Shown: piece by piece, positions 1 to 5,684 of the stretch | Layout: every line of letters starts with the position of its first letter | Position numbering within the stretch: the stretch's first letter is position 1 | Assembly: GCA_947169005.1 (NCBI GenBank) | Contig: CAMVOG010000116.1 | Location: 1-7,514, forward strand | Reading direction: 5' to 3' | DNA length: 7,514 nt | Source: an uncultured Clostridia bacterium | Lineage (GTDB): Bacteria; Bacillota; Clostridia; Oscillospirales; Oscillospiraceae | Notes under the pieces: model-generated | The model's input: the letters and a program-made list of their open reading frames with translations, nothing else | What the model was told of the DNA's origin: nothing | Database searches by the model: none | Program-made: the position numbers and the translations under genes

Positions 1-39
1 GGTCAATCGGCAAATATCTTGAAACTTTTCAGCATGTAG
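1..39 (+). CDS. 3' end of an upstream gene (partial, unidentified)
   Basis: Reading from base 1 in frame 1 gives GQSANILKLFSM followed by TAG at 37-39, a plausible protein C-terminus. It ends 9 nt before the ribosome binding site of the next gene, a normal intra-operon spacing. The other two frames also stay open briefly, stopping near 20-22 and 75-77, so the assignment rests only on this position and on the look of the peptide. Twelve residues are too few to name a family. If it is real, the ComEA-like gene is cotranscribed with something further upstream. Confidence 0.35.
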   Translation, partial: GQSANILKLFSM

Positions 40-47
40 CTTTTGGC

Positions 48-54
48 GGAGGAG
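48..54 (+). promoter_or_regulatory. Ribosome binding site that decides the comEA-like start
   Basis: GGAGGAG lies 9 nt upstream of the ATG at 64. The alternative in-frame TTG at 43 would put this sequence inside the coding region and has no Shine-Dalgarno sequence of its own. The ATG at 64 is therefore preferred. Confidence 0.75.
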
Positions 55-63
55 CGGGAACGC

Positions 64-444
64 ATGCAGAACGGTAGAAAGGCGGGCAGGACCGCGCTTC
101 TGGCAACGGCTTTTCTGACCCTTGCGGTCCTTGCCTTTTGCGGCGGCTGGTTTGCCGGCTCACTCAGCGGCCGGGGAGAGAGCTTTTCCGTCAGCGCGGA
201 AACGCGCAGCCTGCCCCTGGCTCCGGAAGAGGAACTCATCGATCTGAACAGCGCAACGGCGGAGGAGCTGCAGACCCTTCGCGGCATCGGCGAGGCGCTG
301 GCGGGCCGCATCGTCGCTTATCGGGAGGAGCACGGCCCCTTTCGGGACACCTTCGAGATCATGGATGTCTCCGGGATCGGCTACGGCACCTTTGAACAAA
401 TACGGGATAAGATCTGCGTAAAATCGGATACGCCTCAGTCCTGA
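64..444 (+). CDS. comEA: ComEA-like helix-hairpin-helix DNA-binding protein, membrane-anchored
   Basis: A 126-residue protein of the ComEA family, whose members bind double-stranded DNA outside the membrane and pass it to the ComEC channel during transformation. One hydrophobic segment (about residues 10-32) follows a basic N-terminus, giving an N-in anchor. A polar linker runs to about residue 55. The C-terminal part starts with the family hallmark IDLNSATAEELQTLRGIG (59-76) and holds two helix-hairpin-helix motifs: LRGIG near 72-76 and SGIG near 103-106. The Bacillus subtilis protein is longer (about 205 residues) and carries an SLBB domain between anchor and HhH; that domain is absent here, as in many short clostridial and proteobacterial versions. 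No comEC or other competence gene is in the window, so the role in uptake is inferred from the family. The start was chosen by the ribosome binding site at 48-54; a TTG at 43 would add seven residues. Confidence 0.85.
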   Translation: MQNGRKAGRTALLATAFLTLAVLAFCGGWFAGSLSGRGESFSVSAETRSLPLAPEEELIDLNSATAEELQTLRGIGEALAGRIVAYREEHGPFRDTFEIMDVSGIGYGTFEQIRDKICVKSDTPQS

Positions 445-523
445 GTGACCGGCCCTGCGGCATCGGGTTCGGGCATGGATCGAGAGTACGAGAGAATAAG
501 CATTTATCGGACAGGAGGAACAA

Positions 524-1204
524 ATGAAGATTCTGGTAGTTGACGACGAAAAGACTTTGGTGAAGGGGATCACCTTCAATCTGGAGAACGAGGGCTATAA
601 GGTGGAGGCTGCCTATGATGGGGAAGAGGCCATCGAAATGGCCCGAAACGGGGATTTCGGCCTCATCATCATGGATGTCATGATGCCCAAGCTCAATGGC
701 TTCGAGGCCTGCATGCGCATCCGTGAATTCTCCAAGGTGCCCATCATCCTGCTGACGGCCAAGAGCGAGGACGCGGACAAGATCCTGGGCTTCGAGTACG
801 GGGCGGACGACTATATCACCAAGCCCTTCAACATTGCGGAGCTGAAGGCCCGCGTGCGGGCGCTGCTTCGCCGCTCCACCATGGTGGAGACCACCGTGAG
901 CGCCAACGTGCTCACCAGCGGCCCCATCCGCATCGACACCGAACGGCGCAGCTCCTTCCGCGACGGGGTGGAGGTAGAGCTGACGGCCAAGGAGTTCGAC
1001 CTGGTGGAGCTCCTCATGCGCAACCCGGGGAAGGTCTACAGCCGTGAGAATCTTCTGTCTCTTGTCTGGGGCTTCGACTACCAGGGCGATATCCGCACGG
1101 TGGATGTGCATATCCGCCGCCTGCGTGAGAAGCTGGAGCCTGTGCCCTCTCAGCCGGAGAAGATCATGACCAAATGGGGAGTTGGCTATTATTTCAAGGA
1201 CTGA
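524..1204 (+). CDS. OmpR/PhoB-family response regulator
   Basis: A 226-residue two-domain transcription factor of standard family length. The receiver domain (about 1-118) has the acidic pair Asp7-Asp8, the expected phosphoacceptor Asp51 in IIMDVMMP, Thr78 in LLTAK and Lys100 in ITKPF, so every residue needed for phosphorylation and switching is present. The C-terminal winged helix (about 130-226) has the recognition-helix signature RTVDVHIRRLREKLE (191-205) and the closing GVGYYF wing. AGGAGG at 513-518 lies 5 nt before the ATG. The kinase gene overlaps its 3' end, making that kinase the evident partner. The receiver resembles PhoB, WalR and MtrA about equally by eye, so I give no symbol. 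The 79-nt gap upstream is the only room for a promoter of this unit, but I see no convincing -35/-10 pair in it. Confidence 0.95.
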   Translation: MKILVVDDEKTLVKGITFNLENEGYKVEAAYDGEEAIEMARNGDFGLIIMDVMMPKLNGFEACMRIREFSKVPIILLTAKSEDADKILGFEYGADDYITKPFNIAELKARVRALLRRSTMVETTVSANVLTSGPIRIDTERRSSFRDGVEVELTAKEFDLVELLMRNPGKVYSRENLLSLVWGFDYQGDIRTVDVHIRRLREKLEPVPSQPEKIMTKWGVGYYFKD

Positions 1205-2627
1205 GAAGCGGCGGGATCACTCCATAAGCATTCTGGTGCGTTACGCGGTGGGGTACATCGTCATTATCCTGCTGTGCCTTACCTTTATGAACACCTATCC
1301 GGTGGTCAATATGCGCACGATGCTCTGTGAATCCAAGCGCAGCGCCATGCAGAACCAATCCGCCATCATCGCTTCCTCTCTTTCCTCGCTGACGGTGTTG
1401 AATCCGGACGAGGTGGAAAAGGTCATCCGCCTGTTGGGTGACCTGGATATGACCCGCCTGATCGTGACGGACCAGGCGGCCGCCATCGTCTATGACAGCA
1501 GCGACAACGAGGGGAACAGGGGGAGGTATGCCCTTTTTTCGGAGGTTACTTCCGCTCTGGAAGGAAATTTCGTCTTCTACTACAAATTTGGGGACGCGGG
1601 TACCCGCAGCCGCGCCGCTGTCCCGGTCATGTACCGGGGCAAGGTGATCGGCGCGGTCTATCTTTATGAGTATTCCACGGAGCATGCCCAATTGGTCTCC
1701 GCCCTGCGGACGAATCTGCGCAGTATCTCTCTCGCGGCCTTCGCCGCATCGCTGCTGCTGGCGGTGCTGCTGGCCTATCTTCTCAATCACCGCATGCGCC
1801 GCATGGTGCGGGGCATCAAGAGCATCGCGGACGGGCATTATGAGACCCGCATCCCCGTCGAGGGGCGGGATGAGCTGGACGAGCTGGCCCGGGAGCTGAA
1901 CGTGCTTGCGCTGCGGCTCCAGCAGACGGAGGAGCTGCGGCACCGCTTTGTTTCCGACGCCTCGCATGAGCTGAAAACGCCCCTGGCGGGCATCCGCCTT
2001 TTGTCGGACAGCATCGTGCAGAATGAGGATATGCCACCGGAGCTCCTGCGGGAATTCGCCACGGACATCGGCCAGGAGGCCGAGCGCCTTTCCAGGACCA
2101 CGGAGAAGCTGCTGCAGCTGACGCGGCTGGACGTGACGGGCAAGGATAAGCTGGGCCCTGTGGAGGTAGACCAGGTCATCCACAGCGCCATGAAAATGCT
2201 CTCGGTCCTGGCCACGGAAAGAAAGGTCACGCTGGAGCAGAAGCTGGGCGAGGGCTGTGTGATCTATGCCAACGCGGACGATATTCACCAGGTGGTTTTC
2301 AACCTGGTGGAGAACGCCATCAAATACAACGTCGAGGGCGGCCGGGTCACGGTGCTGCTCTACGCGCGGGACGGGGACGTCTGCCTTTTGATCGACGACA
2401 CCGGCATCGGCATCCCGGAGGAGGACATTCCTCATATCTTTGATCGATTCTATCGGGTGGACAAGGCCCGCAACAGCGCCCGGGGCGGCAGCGGCCTGGG
2501 TCTTGCCATCGTCAAGGATACGGTGGAGAAGCACGGCGGCCGGGTCACGGTCTCCCGCAGGGAGAACGGCGGGACCCGTTTCAGCGTGCGCTTTCCTCTC
2601 TGGCATGAGAAGGAGGGGGAAGCATGA
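1182..2627 (+). CDS. Membrane sensor histidine kinase (extracellular sensor, HAMP, HisKA, HATPase_c)
   Basis: About 481 residues from the TTG at 1182. TM1 is about 17-37, an extracytoplasmic domain 38-180 and TM2 182-201. The outer domain has a Cache/PAS-like pattern (LIVTDQAAAIVYDS near 93-106, then VPVMYRGKVIGAVYLYE near 147-163). A HAMP linker (203-255) leads to the H-box FVSDASHELKTPLAG with the expected phospho-His262. The ATP domain has the N-box NLVENAIKYN (374-383, Asn377), G1 DDTGIGIP (405-412), F-box FDRFYRVD (420-427) and G2 GGSGLGLAI (435-443); all catalytic boxes are intact. No cytoplasmic PAS domain is present, unlike WalK. The gene overlaps the regulator by 23 nt and the lipoprotein by 4 nt, indicating translational coupling. 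The start is uncertain: no ATG precedes TM1, and neither TTG 1182 nor GTG 1236 has a well-placed Shine-Dalgarno. The ligand is unknown. Confidence 0.93.
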   Translation: MAIISRTEKRRDHSISILVRYAVGYIVIILLCLTFMNTYPVVNMRTMLCESKRSAMQNQSAIIASSLSSLTVLNPDEVEKVIRLLGDLDMTRLIVTDQAAAIVYDSSDNEGNRGRYALFSEVTSALEGNFVFYYKFGDAGTRSRAAVPVMYRGKVIGAVYLYEYSTEHAQLVSALRTNLRSISLAAFAASLLLAVLLAYLLNHRMRRMVRGIKSIADGHYETRIPVEGRDELDELARELNVLALRLQQTEELRHRFVSDASHELKTPLAGIRLLSDSIVQNEDMPPELLREFATDIGQEAERLSRTTEKLLQLTRLDVTGKDKLGPVEVDQVIHSAMKMLSVLATERKVTLEQKLGEGCVIYANADDIHQVVFNLVENAIKYNVEGGRVTVLLYARDGDVCLLIDDTGIGIPEEDIPHIFDRFYRVDKARNSARGGSGLGLAIVKDTVEKHGGRVTVSRRENGGTRFSVRFPLWHEKEGEA

Positions 2628-3916
2628 AGCAAAGGCTTTTCACCGTGCTTATGGGGCTTCTCCTGCTCCTGGGGCTCGCCTCCTGCGGGCCGGAGCAGAC
2701 AGAAGAGGTCCCCACCCTGGCGGTTTTTTACGTTTCCGCGTCAGGCTATTCGGAGGGCGGGCGTTTCATAGAGCCCGTTTCCGTTCCCATGGACAGCGGG
2801 GACGACCCGGTCAATCTTTCCCTGCGCAGCCTGCAGGAGGAGCCGGAGCAGCCGGAGCTCTCCTCTGCTTTCATTAAGGGCACACGAATCTATTCCTATA
2901 CGTTGGAAAACGGCGTGATCTCTGTGGACCTCTCCGCCGCCTATATCGGCCTTTCCGAGTTGGAGCAGACTGCGTTGAAGGCCTGTCTGACGCTGACGCT
3001 TTGCGGCCTTGAGGAGATCGAGGCAGTGGACGTCCGCATCGACGGGAGCCCCGTGGCCGAGGGCCTGGAGCCCTCCATGATGCTGGTGGACAATACGGAC
3101 AGCAGCGCCCTGGAAAAGCGCCTTCTGCTCTATTATCCCGACGCCTCCGGACACTATCTCAGCCCCGAGTACCGGATGCTGACCGTCGGGAGAGACCGCC
3201 TGCTGGCAGAATATGTGCTGGAGGAGCTGCTGGAATCCGATGAACAGCGGGAAAGCCCCCTGCCCGCAGGCACGCGCCTTCTCGGCGTCGAGCAGAAAAA
3301 CGGCGTCTGCACCGTGAACTTTTCCCGTGAGTTTGCCGATCACCGCAGCCAGACGGCAGAAGGGCAGCGCCTGTGCGTTTACGCCGTCGTCAATTCCCTT
3401 ACGCGCCTGGACGAGGTGGACCGGGTCCGTTTCCGCGTGGACGGAAACGACACGGGCAGCTATGAGTATATAGACCTCAGCGCCTCCTTTGTGGCCTTTC
3501 CCGGCCTGGTGCGGGATCAGGACGCCCTCTATCAGACCGGGGCGGTCCTGTACCTGGGCCTGCGGGGCAGCGACAGCGTTGTGGCCGTGCCCGTTTTTGT
3601 GCCTCTGGATACCTCCGTCAGCCGGGAGGAAAGCCTGGTGAACTATATTCTGATGCTCACCGGCGTCAGCGGCTATACGCGGCTGGTGCCCCTGGCGGTG
3701 ACGCTGTATTCCGCCGAGACCGTTAATCGCGTCTGCACGCTGGATCTCAGCGAGGCCATGTTCTCCAGCGGCTCCGGCAGCAATGCCCGCCGCGCGGCCT
3801 TGGCCCTGGCTTCCTCGCTGCTGGATACGGGCCGGATCGACGAGGTGAACATCCTGGTGGAGGGGGAGCCCTTCATGGAAAATATCCGCGAGCGGATCGA
3901 GCATATCGTGAATTAA
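2624..3916 (+). CDS. Lipoprotein with three tandem GerMN-like repeats
   Basis: A 430-residue predicted lipoprotein. The signal peptide ends in the lipobox Leu18-Ala19-Ser20-Cys21, so the mature protein should be anchored in the outer leaflet of the cytoplasmic membrane. The rest reads as three GerMN-like units of about 120 residues (31-150, 166-290, 306-425). Each opens with a strand such as LAVFYV, LLLYYP or VLYLGL, has a central NGVISVDLS-type strand (from Asn96, Asn226 and Asn368), a helix, and a VRIDG, FRVDG or LVEG strand ending at 141, 274 and 414. GerMN domains occur in the spore germination protein GerM and in LpqB. The ATG overlaps the kinase stop (ATGA), with AAGGAGG at 2610-2616 seven nt upstream, so it is made together with the kinase. 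By analogy with LpqB and the MtrB kinase, it may be an accessory or sensing partner. That role is inferred; a germination role is less likely here because no spore gene is nearby. Confidence 0.88.
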   Translation: MKQRLFTVLMGLLLLLGLASCGPEQTEEVPTLAVFYVSASGYSEGGRFIEPVSVPMDSGDDPVNLSLRSLQEEPEQPELSSAFIKGTRIYSYTLENGVISVDLSAAYIGLSELEQTALKACLTLTLCGLEEIEAVDVRIDGSPVAEGLEPSMMLVDNTDSSALEKRLLLYYPDASGHYLSPEYRMLTVGRDRLLAEYVLEELLESDEQRESPLPAGTRLLGVEQKNGVCTVNFSREFADHRSQTAEGQRLCVYAVVNSLTRLDEVDRVRFRVDGNDTGSYEYIDLSASFVAFPGLVRDQDALYQTGAVLYLGLRGSDSVVAVPVFVPLDTSVSREESLVNYILMLTGVSGYTRLVPLAVTLYSAETVNRVCTLDLSEAMFSSGSGSNARRAALALASSLLDTGRIDEVNILVEGEPFMENIRERIEHIVN

Positions 3917-3917
3917 G

Positions 3918-3945
3918 GAAGATTATCTTCGGACCGAGGTCCGGG
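3918..3945 (+). promoter_or_regulatory. Two adjacent inverted repeats upstream of metY
   Basis: The spacer between the lipoprotein stop and metY holds two abutting palindromes: GAAGAT-T-ATCTTC (3918-3930) and CGGACC-GA-GGTCCG (3930-3943), sharing C3930. In RNA the second can form a stem of about 7 bp, counting two G-U pairs at the base, with a CGAG tetraloop. It ends 3 nt before the metY Shine-Dalgarno GAGGG (3949-3953). No T-run follows on the + strand, so it is not a standard terminator. It may be an operator for a dimeric repressor or a translation-modulating hairpin; which one, and whether it is functional at all, cannot be told from the sequence. Confidence 0.45.
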
Positions 3946-3959
3946 AAAGAGGGAAAAAG

Positions 3960-5237
3960 ATGTCTTATCAGATCGAAACCGATTGTGTACAGGCCGGCTA
4001 CAGCCCGCGTTCCGGCGAGCCCCGCGTGATCCCCATCATTCAGAGCACCACCTTCAAATATGACACGGGCGAGGATATGGGCAAGCTCTTTGACCTGGAG
4101 GCGGAGGGCTATTTCTACTCCCGCCTGCAAAACCCCACCTGCGACTATGTGGCCGCCAAGATCGCCGCCCTGGAGGGGGGCAGCGCCGCTATGCTTACGG
4201 GCTCCGGCCAGGCGGCGAACTTCCTGGCCGCCTTTAATATCTGCTCCTGCGGGGACCATATCGTTTCCTCCTCCCAGATCTACGGGGGCACCTATAACCT
4301 TTTCGCCGTTACCATGAAGCGCATGGGCATCGACGTGACCTTCGTTGCCCCGGACTGCACGGACGAGGAGCTGGAGGACGCCTTTCGTGAGAACACGAAG
4401 ATGGTCTTCGGTGAGACCATCTCCAATCCCTCCCTCTGCGTGCTGGATATCGAGCGTTTCGCTGCCGCGGCGCACCGCCACGGCGTGCCGCTGATCGTGG
4501 ACAACACCTTTGCCACGCCCATCAACTGCCGCCCCATCGAGTGGGGCGCCGACATCGTGACCCATTCCACCACCAAGTATATGGACGGCCACGCCGCCAC
4601 GCTGGGAGGCGTCATCGTGGACTCCGGCAAATTCGATTGGGACGCCCATGCCGATAAGTTCCCGGGCCTTACTACGCCGGACGAGAGCTACCACGGCGTT
4701 GTTTATACCAAAAAATTCGGTCTGGAAAAGGCCTTTATCACCAAGGCCACCGCCCAGCTCATGCGGGACTTCGGCTCCGTCCAGGCCCCCGTGAACGCCT
4801 ATATGCTGAATCTGGGCCTTGAAAGTCTGCATGTGCGGATGCCCCGCCACTGCGCCAATGCCCAGGCCGCCGCGGAGATGCTGGAAAAGCACCCCAACGT
4901 GAGCTGGGTCAATTACTGCGGCCTGGAGAGCAACAAGTATTACGCCCTGGCGAAGAAGTATATGCCCAACGGCTCCTGCGGCGTCATTTCCTTCGGCGTG
5001 AAGGGCGGCAAGGAGGGGGCCAGCCGCTTTATGAGCCGTCTCAAGCTCGCCGCCATCGTCACCCATGTGGCGGACGCCCGCACCTGCGTGCTGCACCCGG
5101 CCACCACGACCCATCGGCAGATGAGCGACGCGGAGCTGGTGGCGGCGGGCGTCGGGCCCGATCTGATCCGCCTCAGCGTGGGCATCGAAAACGTGGAGGA
5201 CATTCTGGCCGACCTGCGCCAGGCCCTTGAGGGCTGA
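3960..5237 (+). CDS. metY: O-acetylhomoserine sulfhydrylase (O-acetylhomoserine aminocarboxypropyltransferase)
   Basis: A 425-residue enzyme of the Cys/Met-metabolism PLP family (fold type I), expected to convert O-acetyl-L-homoserine and sulfide to homocysteine and acetate in the cytoplasm, the direct-sulfhydrylation route to methionine. Visible residues: Tyr53 and Arg55 in YSRLQNPT, which reach the neighbouring subunit's PLP phosphate; the GSGQAA phosphate loop (81-86); Tyr108 stacking on PLP in IYGGTYNLF; Asp181 in VDNTFATP; the Schiff-base Lys206 in THSTTKY; and substrate-carboxylate Arg404 in LIRLSVGIE. Methionine gamma-lyases usually have a Cys in the YGC position; this protein has Gly109-Gly110, which favours MetY. 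Length matches MetY (about 430) rather than cystathionine enzymes (about 380-400). GAGGG at 3949-3953 is 6 nt before the ATG. mrnC follows after 2 nt. Use of O-succinyl- or O-phosphohomoserine cannot be excluded. Confidence 0.92.
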   Translation: MSYQIETDCVQAGYSPRSGEPRVIPIIQSTTFKYDTGEDMGKLFDLEAEGYFYSRLQNPTCDYVAAKIAALEGGSAAMLTGSGQAANFLAAFNICSCGDHIVSSSQIYGGTYNLFAVTMKRMGIDVTFVAPDCTDEELEDAFRENTKMVFGETISNPSLCVLDIERFAAAAHRHGVPLIVDNTFATPINCRPIEWGADIVTHSTTKYMDGHAATLGGVIVDSGKFDWDAHADKFPGLTTPDESYHGVVYTKKFGLEKAFITKATAQLMRDFGSVQAPVNAYMLNLGLESLHVRMPRHCANAQAAAEMLEKHPNVSWVNYCGLESNKYYALAKKYMPNGSCGVISFGVKGGKEGASRFMSRLKLAAIVTHVADARTCVLHPATTTHRQMSDAELVAAGVGPDLIRLSVGIENVEDILADLRQALEG

Positions 5238-5239
5238 GC

Positions 5240-5653
5240 ATGGAGGCTCTCTTTTCCATGCCCGATCCGGCCAGGGCCGAGGCACTCAGCAGCCTGGCCC
5301 TCGCCCATGTGGGGGACGCGGTTTTTGAGCTGCTGGTGCGCACCCGCCTGGCCTCGGAACGGGAGGCAACGGCGGAAAGGCTCCACCGGGAGACCGTGCG
5401 CATCGTCAACGCCGGGGCACAGGCGGCCTTTGCCCGCCTCCTGCTGCCGGAGCTGACGGAGGAGGAAGCCGCCGTCTACAAGCGTGGGCGCAACGCCCAC
5501 GTCAACTCTGTTCCCCGTCACGCAAGCCTGGGGGATTACCATGCCGCCACGGGCTTTGAGGCTCTTTTCGGCTGGCTCTGGCTCCGGGGTGAAACCGCGC
5601 GCCTGAAGGAGCTGTTCGACCATATCTGGTCCTCTCTGAACTCTGATCTCTGA
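5240..5653 (+). CDS. mrnC: Mini-ribonuclease III
   Basis: A 137-residue RNase III-like nuclease without a double-stranded-RNA-binding domain, the hallmark of Mini-III, which trims the 5' and 3' ends of 23S rRNA precursor in Bacillus subtilis. The RNase III signature is LAHVGDAVFELLVR (21-34), with Asp26 matching catalytic Asp23 of B. subtilis. The Mini-III block KRGRNA is at 81-86, and the second metal-binding site lies in TGFEALFGWLW with Glu107. Length is normal for the family. The start at 5240 has GAGGG at 5229-5233, 6 nt upstream, within the end of metY. ATG 5258 is an alternative with GGAGG at 5242-5246, but at a longer 11-nt spacing. The gene is surely cotranscribed with metY. In Bacilli mrnC sits beside cysS, so a sulfur amino acid neighbour recurs, though with a different gene. 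The last residues and stop fall within a tandem heptamer repeat (5633-5660). Confidence 0.93.
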   Translation: MEALFSMPDPARAEALSSLALAHVGDAVFELLVRTRLASEREATAERLHRETVRIVNAGAQAAFARLLLPELTEEEAAVYKRGRNAHVNSVPRHASLGDYHAATGFEALFGWLWLRGETARLKELFDHIWSSLNSDL

Positions 5654-5660
5654 ACTCTGA
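5633..5660 (+). repeat. Tandem heptamer repeat across the mrnC stop codon
   Basis: TCTCTGAACTCTGA occurs twice in direct tandem without mismatch (5633-5646 and 5647-5660). Read as heptamers, this is four units of (A/T)CTCTGA. Every unit contains TGA, and a 7-nt unit shifts frame when gained or lost. The mrnC stop (5651-5653) is the TGA of the third unit, so the repeat encodes the terminal LNSDL residues and the stop. The strand is arbitrary for a direct repeat. Confidence 0.85.
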
Positions 5661-5684
5661 GCTTTACAAAAAGGAGGTGTTCCC

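Noticed and set aside
43..63. TTG at 43 as the start of the ComEA-like gene
   Set aside because: It overlaps the GGAGGAG at 48-54 that is well spaced for the ATG at 64, and has no ribosome binding site of its own.
445..523. Promoter for the two-component unit
   Set aside because: A promoter is plausible here, but no convincing -35/-10 pair with proper spacing is visible. The short CTCAG-TC-CTGAG inverted repeat at 434-445 has only 5-bp arms and no T-tract.
1194..2606. Minus-strand open frame of 470 codons across the histidine kinase
   Set aside because: It is fully antisense to a kinase with all conserved boxes. There is no family signature in the antisense product, and the openness is explained by G/C at third positions.
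2741..3904. Minus-strand open frame of 387 codons across the GerMN lipoprotein
   Set aside because: It is a mirror frame of a gene with a lipobox, a good ribosome binding site and coupling to the kinase. The antisense product shows no domain.
3930..3959. Terminator between the lipoprotein gene and metY
   Set aside because: The hairpin is followed by a purine-rich GGGAAAGAGGGAAAAAG, not by T residues, so it does not fit an intrinsic terminator on the + strand.
3917..3959. SAM or T-box riboswitch ahead of metY
   Set aside because: The 43-nt gap is too short for either element, and none of their conserved boxes is present.
3873..5285. Minus-strand open frame of 470 codons across metY
   Set aside because: It lies almost entirely antisense to a clear PLP enzyme. 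Its residues are rich in His, Gly, Val and Ala with no recognisable motif, as expected of a mirror frame in GC-rich coding DNA.
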